Shown here piece after piece: positions 21,791-33,560 of a stretch of DNA of 64,000 nt. Numbering within the stretch: position 1 is the stretch's first letter; each line of letters opens with the position of its first letter. The translations under genes were made by a program, and so were the position numbers. A model generated the notes under the pieces. That model did not search any database, was not told where the DNA came from, and saw nothing but the letters and a program-made list of their open reading frames with translations. Origin of the DNA: Orthonyx spaldingii (taxonomy: Eukaryota; Chordata; Aves; Passeriformes; Orthonychidae); assembly GCA_013397795.1 (NCBI GenBank), contig VZTJ01004374.1, positions 319,227-383,226 of the forward strand. Reading direction: 5' to 3'.

Positions 21791-22153
21791 TTACTGCTCC
21801 CAGGCTCCAAGAAGAGCAAAAGCTATATGATAGCTTAGAGACTGAAAAGTGAGAGTATCAACACCTCTGCACTCAGTTCCCAGCTGCCTGCAACTTTCTT
21901 GGAGGCAAGCCCTTGTCATAGAGTTAGGACAAGGATGGAGAGAGATATTTTTCCCCAGCAGCATAACATACATAGCATGAAACAAATGGAAATGATCAAA
22001 GACCACCCAGACAACCAGCAGGTTCCCCTGGGCCATCTCCTGATGCAGGATGACATCCTCGGGCAGGGGTTGCTCATACAGGATGTGGTACAGCTCCAGA
22101 GAAGGAATATGGGAGAGCCTGGCAGGAAGCTGAGCTGCTGCTGGAGGAAGGCT
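21791..22153 (-). other. Protein-like open stretch after a splice acceptor (possible exon remnant or orphan exon)
   Basis: On the minus strand an acceptor-like CTTCTTACCCTCAG ends at plus position 22170. An open frame runs from 22153 (just after a TGA at 22156-22154) to a stop at 21791, about 120 codons. Its first half reads strikingly like protein, for example LELYHILYEQPLPEDVILHQ followed by EMAQGNLLVVWVVFDHF, with amphipathic and hydrophobic alternation and no low complexity. A second minus-strand frame (21916-22167) begins with an ATG right at the acceptor. I do not recognise the family. The TGA next to the acceptor, the absence of a paired donor and the lack of neighbouring exons argue for a decayed copy or a coincidence. 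Confidence 0.22.
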
Positions 22154-23341
22154 TCAAAGAGCATCATTTCTGAGGGTAAGAAGGTTTGGGCTCAATGGCT
22201 TGGAGTTTTGGATTTTCCAGTGCAGACTTGTCTGAAATCATGCCAGGTTGTGTTCTGAACTGGTGGTCTTGGATCTTGCCTCATACTGTGCAAGGAAGGA
22301 GAGTTCCCCAGATTAGGTAGTGGTGAATGGTCTAATGAAGAGCATGTTTTATCTTTCTTCTGTTGGACTTGGCTGTTCTGCTGCTCCTGCTCTGCACGAA
22401 CCCTGCTAAGGGAGCAGAGCCTTGGTGCTGCCTGCCCTGAGCTGGCAGCCTTTGTGAGACTGTTGTAGAGACCATTGCTGGCAACCAAAACCCCAGGAGG
22501 TGTCAGCACAAGTGTAGAGACAGACAACAACCTCTGATGCTTTAAGTAATCAGCCTGGCAACCCCACTGCCCTTCTCTGGTGCCCTGGGCTTCCCTCCCC
22601 GAGCACAGAGCAGCCTGTATTGGTGAAAGCTGCTGGCCTGCATGTGTTTGCACCAGCAGAAGGCAGCAGGCTGGTCATGTCTGAGTCAGGCACTGCCTGT
22701 CCTGCAGCCCATGGGCCTCCTGGCTGAGCCCCAGGTCCTATCCAGTGGGTGGCTGGTGCCAGGGGCCCCCTCTGTGGTCCCCATGTCAGGTCAACACAAA
22801 CCTGCTCCACGACACCCCACTGGGATTTACAGCTACAGAGTGAGTTGGAGAGGCAACAACAAGCAACACGGTGGTTCAATCATTCCCACTGGCACAGTAG
22901 CACCCTGAGCACAGCTAGGAAGGTAGCACCTAGGGGAATGATCTCCCAAAAGCCTCCTCTAAAGGGCTGCACTCCTCTCTGTGTCCTGGTGTCCCCATTG
23001 GAGGTACACAAAGCTGTTGCTCAGCTTGGTTTTCCTCTATATGAAGTGCAATGAGCAGAAGTAGCAACGCACTCCACAGGCAAGCTGTGAGGTCTCCTTA
23101 ATGAGAGTGCATGAAGGACCCAGGGTTGATAAATGCAAAATAACAAATAAAGAAAACCTTGGAGTCTCAGAGCACTGCTAAAGGAAGTCAAGCCTGTGAT
23201 GAAAACAAGTTTTAATAGATCCTGACCAAACCTCCCTGTGTTGCAGGCCTGTGAGAAAAATGCAGTCTGCCTCATGCCACGTGTGAGGAGACTTAGAAAG
23301 CCAATTAAAATTGTAAGTAAAGTCTGGAAATTTAAACTTCC

Positions 23342-23356
23342 TTTTTTTTTTTTTTT
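23342..23356 (+). repeat. Poly-T run (15)
   Basis: Fifteen consecutive T residues; simple homopolymer. Confidence 0.95.
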
Positions 23357-23526
23357 AGCATGAAATTTTTAGGCTGTCTAATCCTAGGCACATCTGAGCT
23401 GTACAGCACCTGTGCTGTGCTGAGGTTTGGTGATCTAGTGCTGATATCCTGGGTGGTAGCATGAAATATTCACAAAGACAAATGTGAACTGAAGCTGTAC
23501 AGGCTCGCTCTACCAGCTGTGTGGAC

Positions 23527-23560
23527 AAAAAAAAAACAAAAAACAAAAAAAAACCAAAAA
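23527..23560 (+). repeat. A-rich run with C interruptions
   Basis: Runs of A separated by single or double C residues, giving a (CAAAAA)n-like low-complexity tract. Confidence 0.9.
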
Positions 23561-24171
23561 CCCACCCAGTTAAATGAAATGTGGCAAGAAATCAGAAGTG
23601 CCTCTGCACATGTGAGTTAGTCTGTGTGCTTTAAAAGCCAAATTATCAGGGTTTTATGAACAGTGTTCTCCTGACAAGTCAGGTGAATTTAGTTCCTTGC
23701 TTTCAGCTGCTCCAGTAAATTTTATGCAGCTCTCCAGAGAGGCTCAAGCTTAGAGAGTTTCTTCCAAAAATGTCATCTTTTCTGTCTTTGTTGCATCCCT
23801 CTCCTTGTCAAACTTCCAGTGCTTCTGTCCTCAACTCTTTTACATGGTCCTTTCCTGTTCATTTTTGTGCTTTAGTGGCTGCACATAGCCAAAAGTTTTT
23901 CTTCCTGTCAGACCTGAAACATCCATGAAGCTAACTTGCTTCCCTTTGACAGAAGAAGAAGGGCATGGAGACCTGGGAATCTCCTGAAAGGAGAGAATAA
24001 ACTGTCAGGATGAGTCTGTGAGAGGCCGGTGCTATGGGTGTCCATGGGTTAAGATGTCCCTCCAGACGAGCATCCTTCACAGTGCCTCTGATGGATGTGC
24101 CACGATTTCCTGGGGTTTGGACAATACTGGAAGAACAAGTAATAGAGAAGAGAGAGTGTGGGATCTGTTGG

Positions 24172-24184
24172 TTTTTTTTTTTTT
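24172..24184 (+). repeat. Poly-T run (13)
   Basis: Thirteen consecutive T residues. Confidence 0.95.
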
Positions 24185-24575
24185 GTTGGCTTTGTTCCCC
24201 ATGATCCCATAACATACAGGATTTGGGGCCCAAAGTAGGGGCTGAAGGAGCAGAAGTCTTTTCAGCTGCATGTGTCTCCTCGACCAAGGCAGGCATACCA
24301 ATGGCTCAGACTGGTCTGTCTCAACACACTCACCCTTCAGGGCAGGTTTGTTTACCACTGTTCTCCCCTGGCTTCTCCAGAGAACCATGGCCTTAATTAA
24401 TGCCATGTGTAATGCTGGGGACACCTGCCCCTGGTCTGTGGGGGCTCAGTGACCCTGCAGTGGCAGGAGGTGGTGGGTGCTCCAGCCCAGGGAGGACTCA
24501 AATGACTGACCCAGAAGCAAACAGCTCAGTATCCTGTTACTAATCCAGCATTCAGCTAGATCCCCATATCTCCTC

Positions 24576-24588
24576 TTTTTTTTTTTTT
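24576..24588 (+). repeat. Poly-T run (13)
   Basis: Thirteen consecutive T residues, followed by ATTTTCC. Confidence 0.95.
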
Positions 24589-26345
24589 ATTTTCCTTCAA
24601 AGGGCATTTGCTGCACCAGCTGCCAGAAGATCTCAATTGCATCATGTCAGCAGATCCATCTCAGCCTGGTGTTTTATACCAGGGAAGGTTGGGCTTAACT
24701 CTTCCATTAAACAATCAAAGCCATGCACACCAAACTCAAAACAGGCTCTGTTGGAAGAGAACAATAAATATTGAGGACTTCAGGCAAGTCTGGCTTTTAT
24801 GACGTTTGATGACAACTGGTATCACTTACAAAAATTACATCATAAAGAAAAAGCAATGAAATTGCATGTCATCAGATATCACTAAATGTCAGAAGAAATA
24901 TGTTCATCCTTTGTTTTCAGATCCAAATTCAGTTTTAACATTTAAATGAAATCTAGGACCGTTTTGACATTTATCAGGCACCATTACAAATAGTCCTGGG
25001 ATATTTTTGTTTGCTAACTTGCTCATTGCCAAGGGTGGTGTGTTGTTTACATTCCTGTTCTTTCAAGCCAATTTATGCTCAGTAGAGCATCCTCTGAATT
25101 GAAACATCCCCTTCCTCTTTACCCCACCCACTTATTTTTGTCTGTTCTCATCCTCTGGAGGATTCATGGGCTGGCAGCTTGTTGAAAACCTCAGGGTAAT
25201 CAATGGCAATACTGGTCCTGGGGTGAAATTCACAGAGGTCTGGTATTAGCAATAAGCCATGGGTTTATTGAAGATACTTGGAGATGTAAACACTTTGTCT
25301 CCTGTTTTTTCCTAAGCTAAATAAAATTAGGACTGTCTGGACCACTATACCACAGCTCTGTGGTTCAAACAAAACAAACCCTCCCTCTGGATGTGAACCT
25401 CAAGATCCTATATATAGCCAAAGATGTTAAAATAAACGCTATTATTAAACAACGTTCAAATTTTCAGCTATTCTGAGTGCTTTAATATCTATTGCTATAT
25501 ACATTTTTAAAAAAACCAACAAAAACACACAGAGAAGCCTTGAAATACATGTCTTAGTATTGAGGTCCTTTTGCTGGTCAAATTCTAAAAATTCTTTCTT
25601 GTCTTTGCACAAAGTGGTAGATCACATGAGAAACCTGGCCTGGGGTTCATTACTATGTTTGTCAAGTTTCACTTTTGATAATTGAGACAAATGTAAAAAA
25701 GTTACAATTCAGGGAGGAATAGGTAGAAGAAAGTAGAAATGGCACTCAGCAAGCATCTGGGAGGGTACAAATGTCATTTCGCTTTGAAACAGCACACAAC
25801 AGCATTCAGCACCTTTTACAGCAACCTACATCTCCACGGTGTCTGAAACCAGTGAGCTCTTTGAGCAGAAGAGCTTTGCCATTGCTTTCATTGCTAACAA
25901 TGTCCCCTGATGTCTAATGTAGGGGGAAAAAATATGCTCAAGTTTTTTGACTCAACCTTAGTAGATAAATGTGTTCCCAATTTCCTGTAGCCTGTACACA
26001 AAAGGTGCAGCTACCCCATGTGCATCTCCAAAGCAAACTGTGCACAGAACTTCAGTATCTTCTCAGACATCAGCCAGAACTTTGGATTTAAGCACTTGGA
26101 AGTTTGGGTAAAGCCTGCCCTGTACCTTTATTGCAAGTTAAGCCCCCTGAAGATTTCAGTGTTTTTCTTTTAGAAAGCTGCTAGAAGGGGTCGGGGGAGT
26201 TGCTTTTGACTCTGGGGGATCTAAACCCAATTAAACTATGCAAAAAGTACATTTCTGGAACAATTTTTCAGTTAAAGTTTCAGTCAATTTTTACTTGTTG
26301 CGTTGGCTCATCCCTGATGAGCCAGAAGAGGAAGGGGGAAATGTA

Positions 26346-26360
26346 TTTTTTTTTTTTTTT
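26346..26360 (+). repeat. Poly-T run (15)
   Basis: Fifteen T residues followed by CCTCCTAG, acceptor-like in form but without a usable exon downstream. Confidence 0.9.
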
Positions 26361-26708
26361 CCTCCTAGATAGTGCACAGGCTGCCAGTTCATGCAAGCTG
26401 AATAATCATTGCTGGGTGTTAGGTCTCAGATTTTCCGATGATTTTAAAGCAAGACAGGGGCAGCTGCAGTTGTTTCACACAGAGGAATTTCAAAGAATCA
26501 TCATATGTTTTTTCTTGTAGTTGAAATGCTTAAAATATTCCTGTTTCTAAAGTAAGCTGAATTTACACACATCTATATGTATATATAAACAAACACATAC
26601 TAAGGCTCTAAGTCTGCTGGGGAAAAAAAAAATGTAGCAGTTGAAGCAGGAATACATCTAAGTTATTCTGGGAGACTATGAAAGCATCAAAAAGGAAATG
26701 CAACTTAT

Positions 26709-26762
26709 AAAAAAACCAAACCACAAAAAAAAAAAAAAAATTTAAAAAAATGGAAAAAAACA
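26709..26762 (+). repeat. A-rich low-complexity tract
   Basis: Several long A runs, the largest 16, with short C, T and G interruptions. No target-site duplication or SINE/LINE body was recognised next to it, so a retroposed poly-A tail is not supported. Confidence 0.9.
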
Positions 26763-29700
26763 AAGACCAAATTAAAGCGTTCCTAAGGACTGGAAGATAT
26801 TCCATTGGCTCTGCTCATTTGCATGTCAATGCCGCAATGCCATGCCAGGTTGGAGCTGCTTCATAGCAGCACTGCTATCTGAGCCCAAGGGAACAATGTA
26901 AGAGGTCAGAGCAGCACATTTGTAGGTTCACTGATTTCTTTTCAGTGTGCTCGGGAAAACAAAACAAAAGTGGAGAGACAGGATCCATATCCTACGTGGT
27001 GATTTGTCACTGACCTTTCAGGTCTTCAGCACAAGCACGGTGGCTGGTTTTCCCTTACACTGCAAAACGTGGTGGAAGGAAAAACCCTGGAATTCCACTG
27101 TGGGCTCTGCTGTAGCTTCACAGTCAGCACAGCACCTATCTAGGTATACTTTGACTATCAGCTTTTCCATGCCTGAACTGAAGGTCAGAGTGTCTTCAGC
27201 TGAAATAGGAGCAGTCAGCTTTAATTATTACTCTGTCAAGTTTTCTAAAGCCTTATATCTGAATGTTCCAGGGCATTTCATGGATGTTAAGGGGTAAATT
27301 TGGCTCTGTTACACATACAGAGCTTTCTTAAAGGCTGCTGTATTTGTGGCTCTGACCTGAAACAATTAACGAAATTTCATACTATCACATCAGCAAGTGC
27401 TCTTAGGAGGAGCAACCTCCAGTTTCTGTGACATGGAAAGCAAACTCTACAGATATGTGGGGTAAGAACAGGAAAAATACTGAGTCTGAGGATGGGAAAG
27501 GTAAACAAGCCTGGCAAGAAGCTCCTGCTTTGATAGTTCACAGGTGAAATATTCTTCTGAAATGCTTGCTTCACCTTATTGGTATTACATGGGACTCCCA
27601 TATCTTTCCTTTGCACTTGCCACTGGTTCTCAGCCCTGAATTTTGAGGTTCATGGTTTCAGGTGGTTATGGTTCCCTTTAGGCTTAACTCTGGACTACTG
27701 CCTTCGTTAGATGGTTAAGAATTTAGAAGTTGCAGGTCCAGGATTCAATTTTCTTTTTGGAGCCAGCTCCAAGTTGTCTCACCATTCTTAAGATGACTGC
27801 TTAAACAAGTCCAGCTGTTGTCACATGATAAACACAAAGAGCTACTCTGGATTAGACCTCCTGCTACAGCTACAACTGGTGTATTTTTTATTTTCTTAAA
27901 TGCCTGGGAACTTATGCTAGGATCCCACCATGCTGTAGTATCAAAGCAAGTACAAGAGACTGGTGGAGGAATCCAAAATCTCTAAACAAACTAAAAATAA
28001 ATTCTGTGCTGAAGAATACCAAGAGGAAAAGGAAGAGCTGCCAATATATGCAGCATTTTTCAGCTTATCATTATGTGCCAATTTTAGCTTGTGAACCATT
28101 GCTGGCAGTGGCCAGAGAATGTGAGTGATTTTCATTAATTACCATTTCCCTGCCAATGTAGATAACCAGAGTTTTCTTCCACCTCATTGATGTGAAAGGT
28201 GACTTTTCTTTTTTTTTCTCAGTTACAAACTTCCAATTATCTTTGGAAATGGGAACTTTCACCAGGCCTTAAGCCTGCAATTTTTTTCCTGGATTGAAGT
28301 TGTGTCTCATTGATTTAAGTTCTATTTTACACTTGCTTGCACCTTCTTGGAAACTGAATGCTAATCAGCCTTTCTGTAGTTTCAGCTATTTTTAAGTGAT
28401 GGTAAAACCTTCTCTGCACTGGATTTTTTTTTTTCAAAAGACAATAAAAGACCCCCAAACTTTCCTTCCTTTTTCTTGGCCATGGGATATGTGTACAGAA
28501 ATCTGGGTTGAAAGAGAGCAAAATGTCTGCTTGGGGAAGACCACATTGTGTTAATAAAAAGGCAGAGCTTGTGGGAGTAAACCAGCAAGAAAGACGGTGA
28601 AAGCCGAAACATTGGTGTTAATTTATCTCATGTTTGGTAGTCACATGTACAAACGCTAAACTTTACCTTCCATGCTCTAGCCACAATTATCAAAGTATGT
28701 AAGCAAGGGCTACAAGGAGAGACAAAGCCATTTGGCTTTATATAAGGTAGCTTCTTCCTTACTGCTTTTATCTTGCTTGTACTTTTAGACTAGCAGGACT
28801 ACAATGATGTTGATCCTTTGTCATTAGCAAGACTTTAATTATTTTGTTCATGAACTAGCAGTGATTTTGAAGGCTACAGAGTTTTTGCTCAAATTTGCTC
28901 CAGTAGTCAGTGGTTAATTTTTTTTCTCTCTGCATGCAATATTTAGTCATGGTTGAACAAATAAAGGATGAGCAAGTTTGAGAAAAGTGAAAGCTGACTT
29001 AAACCATTGATTCAAGACTGTTGGTATATTCAGAACATTTTGTTTAATGTTTCTGTTAACCTAAGCAATTGTATTTCCAGCACAAAAGGCAAAAATGCTA
29101 GAGTCATCCATAGCGATGTGCTCAGCCACTCCATCACTTTCTCTGAGGCCAAGTTAATAGTTTTCCTCTCTTTAAAGGATAACACCTGCTCTGTCCACAA
29201 CCTTAAGGCTCACTTTCTGAAATAATCCCTGCAGTTCTGTGTCTTAGTCTCTGATTTAAAATACTCAATTCACTTTCTGTGTTAGCACAGAAGATCAGTC
29301 TGTGTTTCACACCTTTTGGCAATCTGCCACCGAAATCAGAAAACTGTTTAGAACCAAACTGGTCTATCTTAATGGTGGGTAGACAGTGGTTAGAGAAAAG
29401 GGTTTTGATGATAAAATAATGCTATTATTCAGCTTTCCACCAATTATTCTAAATGTATATAATTTCTTCATAAATTCCAGAGATTGCCAGTGGTCTAGTC
29501 TGATTTCTTATCTCAATCACCTGGGCACCGGCATTTATGACAAAAAAAAATTCTTTCAGATTGGATGTAGTGGAAATAAAATTTTTGAAAGTAATAGCTT
29601 TGGCATGGTTCTCTCCTGTCTCTTTTATGTTATTCAAGGCAGTTTTTCATCTTTTATTTGGTTTACCTGCAGTTTTTTCTTTCTAGTTTCCTATTAAATA

Positions 29701-30120
29701 AAATCTGGTTCATACAGAAAGCATTTATATCCAAGTCATGACACTATGAAACATACATGTAAGCTCCTGATTAACCTCCTATCTGATGATATGCCCAGAC
29801 TGACCACTTTGTACTTCTTGAGATCCAAAATACTATTTCCATTCCTAACATTATGTTCCTGTTTCTGAACAAGGATCTGGTCACCCCTTCAGGTTATTTT
29901 TGTAGGCAGATTGCATCTCTGCTCTTATCCCTTCATCCTGAGACACCTGAATCTTTGCTAATTTTTCCTTGGGACCCTGAAGCACTCTGCTTTTCTGTCC
30001 TTCAGGCTGTACCACAAAGAAAATGAAGCAGGCTTGATCTTGTAACTCCCTGTCAACATTTCTGAAAGTCTGTGAAGAACTCTGCTAATCGTGCTTACGT
30101 GTTAGCTTCCCCATGATCAT

Positions 30121-30140
30121 GTTCAGCTGTTTAGCTGAAC
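30121..30140. repeat. Perfect 8-bp inverted repeat with 4-nt loop
   Basis: GTTCAGCT, loop GTTT, AGCTGAAC. The stem is exact, but too short for a microRNA precursor. No U-run follows. Confidence 0.7.
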
Positions 30141-30218
30141 TCTAGGAACAGTCAAGCCTCATTAACTAATCATACCTTTAGTGAAAAAAATGGGGTCTGA
30201 CATCTTCATGGACATAAA

Positions 30219-30231
30219 TGCCCTCTAGTGA
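30219..30231 (-). promoter_or_regulatory. CTCF-like motif
   Basis: TGCCCTCTAGTGA is one base away from the common vertebrate CTCF core in reverse orientation (TGCCCTCTAGTGG). CTCF sites anchor chromatin loops and insulators. A single short match is only a candidate. Confidence 0.35.
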
Positions 30232-31329
30232 CTGGTGATCACTGTAAGGAGCTGTACTTAGGGTATAGCCCGTGTATTATTCCATAAACATCTTCTATGT
30301 CTGTCTTGAAGAGCTACTTAGCTGGGCTGTTGGCCACTTGCTGTACTGGTCTGTTCTGAGAAACTTTAATAAACTCTGCGTATTTTTGAGAAAACACTCA
30401 CTATTCTTTCACTCCGTACTTAGATTGAAGGTAATATATGTGAGCAACCCCCCTGACACTGGTGTGTTTACTCAGCTTTTCCTTCTCTCTTTTTTTCCAG
30501 ATAACATGAGCAGAGGATAGCTGTCACTTAACAACCCTCAGTGCCATATTTTCCCCCAGTCTGGAGCAGCACATCTGCAACCAGTATTACTGGGTCTAAT
30601 TGTGCTTCTAATTGTGTTTCTCCACAAATGGAGTAATTTTATTCTCCTTAACAATCAGAAGAACTGGGAATAGGAGAATTGGGACTGTTTGGTTGTGTTC
30701 CCAGCTCTTACTGTGAGGTAACTTGTACAAGTAGATCTTCAATTTTTAATTTTTCTTCCTTAAAGCTCTTGGATACTCAATTCCTGATTTCTGCTTCTGT
30801 TAGTTGGTTTTCAGAGGTCCAAGGAGCACTCTTGCAGAGAGTGTACAAGATGCCAGTTGCCTTTGCTTTTTGGCATGATAGTGCCAACCCCTCTGGAAAA
30901 GACTTTAGCACTGCTGCTCATTGACCCATGGATAGATGAGTCTGATCCCAATCCATGCTTTCACTGGTGGAAACAAAGCACCGTGAAGCTGCACTTAACC
31001 AGAGCCTTGAATTTAGACCTCATCCAAGTTGTCGTCAGACCAAGAGATCTTTCATCCACTTGACTGGGAGACACAGGCCTTGCCCACTGGCTAAAGGTGT
31101 GAAGGCCACAAGCAGGACGATTTGCAGACTGGAACCAGGCACCCTGACCATGCAGTGCTGGATGTCCTCTTCCCAGCCACTGATCGTCCAGCTTGAGCCT
31201 GCTAAGCTTCCTGCAAACCCTCTCTCGCATTCCGAGGCGGGTTCACCCCACTCCTGGAAGTCCTGCTTCCCCCACCCAGCCCATCCTTATCTTTCTGTCT
31301 GTGCAGGCTCTCTGGGCTCTGTGCTGCTG
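30232..31329. other. Non-coding stretch, no gene seen
   Basis: Contains the first part of a 197-codon plus-strand open frame (30955-31548), the longest in the window. It has no recognisable domain, is overlapped by three minus-strand open frames and runs into an enhancer-like block, so I do not call it a gene. A strong acceptor form (pyrimidine run ending CCAG at about 30500) has stop codons soon after it. Confidence 0.45.
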
Positions 31330-31540
31330 GCCGAGGTCCGGTGCAGCACTGCTGATTTGCATGTGAGTGCATCACTGCCAACAAGCTGCTGCTCGGCCGC
31401 CTGCGCTGACCCTGCGCGCTCTGGGTTGGATTTTGTCCCTTTTAATGCTGCTAATCCCCAAATCTTATGTAGGACAAATACAGGACAGCTAAAGAATGAT
31501 TCTTTTTTTGGCGAGAGAGCCTTGCAAACCTCTATAGTCA
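31330..31540. promoter_or_regulatory. Candidate enhancer block with perfect octamer
   Basis: ATTTGCAT, the POU/OCT octamer, lies at 31355-31362. CpGs cluster at 31395-31420 in a GC-rich part, followed by the AT-rich words TTTTAATGCTGCTAATCCCC (31440-31459) and further AT-rich sequence to about 31510. The switch from CpG-retaining to TAAT-rich sequence within 200 bp resembles other candidate elements here. Role is inferred. Confidence 0.33.
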
Positions 31541-33428
31541 GCATGTGAATGCCTATCTGGGGAAGGGGGAAGGCAGCTCATCTTGGCTGTGTCTCAGGGT
31601 GGCTGAAGGTTTCACATTAGTCTAGGTTGATTTGTTTGGAGCTCTTTCTCACTAGGGTGCTTGCAATATTTGCTATACAAACATATTCTTTGTGCTTTCA
31701 TGCATGTGTGCTATTTTCCACATTGCTCTTAAAAGGATTTCCCGTTGCCATTCATATTCCTGTCCCTTTTGGGTGTCATTACCTTCTGCCATGATAATTA
31801 AACCAAAAAGGGGGAGGGGGAAAATAACCATACAAATAAAAGCTACAGACTCGTCATATTTGACAATGGCATCGGTGTTAAAACAGAGATTTTTGTCACC
31901 ATGACTGCTTCCTTGTTATACCTAGCTAAGGGAAAATGCAACTGATGTTGTGTTTTTTAGTGATTAAGTGGTTAATGATTTAATGAACTAAAAAAAATCT
32001 CATTTGTTGCATCCCTTGGACTCAGAAAAAACCTCAAAGAGCTGATTTTCTGTGTACCTCAGTCCAATATTGCTACCTGCTGGGATATGAACACAATCTC
32101 TAAATAAATTGCAAGTGGCCTTGGGCAAATGGAAGAGTTTCGCTTTGATCTTGCTAGAGAGAATGAACTCAAATGTTCAATCAATCAAATTCATAACTTC
32201 TAGCTACAATCGGCTTGACAACAGCCTATTATTTATTTTTAAAATCATATATTTCATTATTGCAAAACACACAGTCTCTCGTGGGGGGAAAAACTAAATT
32301 ATTGATAAGCCTTGTATGTGACTGAGTTTGTTGGTTTTGACATGCTTGTCACTAACTATTGTCAGGAAGAATTTACTAAGATGTTTAGTCTGAAAAGTTG
32401 GCCAGGAATGTGTGTTGTGCCACATTTAAACTGGGTAGAGAAAACTTTAATAGCTTCTTTCTTCTTGAATTCCTAGTTGGTAAAGACAGCTGAAGGCAGA
32501 CTGGGCTTTCTAGTGTGAAAACAATGCGTTAGAACAAGCGCCCTTTGTTTTAATTGCTGCAAACCAGATGATTCAGGCTCTGAAATTATCCATGAGTTGG
32601 GGATATGAAACTTTTACTTGATTTGTGTATTTCTGGAAATAGCAATTCTCAGTCTGCAGAATATTTGTGTATACAGAAAAGGGAGAACAATTAACCCCAC
32701 ACCTCAAGAGTCTGTTTTCACCAGTGTTTGCTAAAAGCATCTGAAGAGTGGGTAAGGGAAGAGTGTATCAGGGAAGTCTGTAGGGAGACTTCTCATAGTA
32801 ATCCTGTTTTACAAAAGCATTTATAGAGATGTTATAATGAGTAGTTACTCCAACCCTGTTGGAATTTGTGAGGAGGTTGTGCAGACACCTGGATGCAACT
32901 CCCACATGGCTCGGGGGACCCCATGACTGACTTGTCACCATGTGCCTGGTACTGGATAGAGTTTTTGTAGGAGAACCAGTTCCTCTTCACTGCCCTATTG
33001 CTGTTTATGTGACCCTTAGGGGTCTTAGATATCTGTAAATAACTACTGATACTTTCTTCTTGCTGATGCAACCCTGGAGCAGATCAAGGGATGCAGATTA
33101 ATGATACTGCCCTGTTTTGCTGGAGAGAAAGTCAGGCTCCTCCAACCCCAAAGCCTGGGTTCAAGCCCACAACCTTTAGGTCTGACATTCTGCTCTTTAC
33201 TGTGGGGATTTTTCATCATCCTAAGCATTGCAGGCTGAAATTTTCCCCTCTGATCTGCAACAGCCATCCTTTGGATCAGTTGCTTATTCTGCATCAGTTC
33301 CTCAAACACAAATTTGGTGCATAAAAATGGTACAGAATGCACACAGACAGCATCAAAATGACAAATAAGATCAGGTTTTTTATGCCAAATTCCTGTTCTC
33401 TGATGTCCTAGACAAGTAAAGGCTAATT
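31541..33428. other. Non-coding stretch, no gene seen
   Basis: No gene or repeat family is recognised, apart from the block at 32518-32600. A phrase near 33160-33190 (GGTTCAAGCCCACAACCTTT) faintly resembles a tRNA-derived SINE box B, but no body supports it. Confidence 0.5.
32518..32600. promoter_or_regulatory. Short enhancer-like block with SOX/TCF-type words
   Basis: ACAATGCG near 32521, a CCCTTTGTTTTAATTG phrase near 32541 and GATGATTCAGG near 32568 sit in an 80-bp stretch with retained CpGs. CTTTGTT is a SOX/TCF-type word. Functional status is inferred. Confidence 0.25.
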
Positions 33429-33529
33429 ATTCTATTCTATTCTATTCTATTCTATTCTATTCTATTCTATTCTATTCTATTCTATTCTATTCTATTCTAT
33501 TCTATTCTATTCTATTCTATTCTATTCTA
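33429..33529 (+). repeat. Perfect (ATTCT)20 pentanucleotide microsatellite
   Basis: The tract is 101 bp of exact ATTCT units (about 20 copies) without a single interruption. Pure tracts of this length are expected to be highly length-variable. The bases just before it (ATTAT) look like one degenerate unit. It could have grown from a CR1-like ATTCTATG tail, but no CR1 body is visible upstream, so that origin is not supported. Confidence 0.98.
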
Positions 33530-33530
33530 C

Positions 33531-33560
33531 ATATACATATATATCCGCACACACACACAT
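33531..33560 (+). repeat. Compound AT/(CA)6 microsatellite
   Basis: AT-rich ATATACATATATAT sequence passes into (CA)6 at 33548-33559, directly after the ATTCT tract, so this is a compound microsatellite locus. Confidence 0.9.

Larger units (their letters stand above)
22170..30120. other. Long non-coding stretch, no gene seen
   Basis: About 8 kb of mostly AT-rich sequence with many homopolymer runs (listed separately). The 153-codon minus-strand frame at 22192-22653 ends just upstream of the protein-like stretch and has no domain that I can identify. No LINE, SINE or RNA gene recognised. Otherwise nothing seen. Confidence 0.5.

Noticed and set aside
30121..30140. Hairpin as a microRNA precursor or terminator
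   Set aside because: Stem is only 8 bp; microRNA precursors need about 20 or more paired bases, and intrinsic terminators do not apply in a vertebrate genome.
30955..31548. Longest open frame in the window (197 codons, plus strand)
   Set aside because: No known domain, low-quality composition, overlapped by several minus-strand frames, and no promoter or splice support. Expected by chance in 64 kb with GC-richer patches.
33150..33195. Possible tRNA or tRNA-derived SINE (GGTTCAAGCCC phrase)
   Set aside because: No cloverleaf arms can be drawn around it and no SINE body follows.
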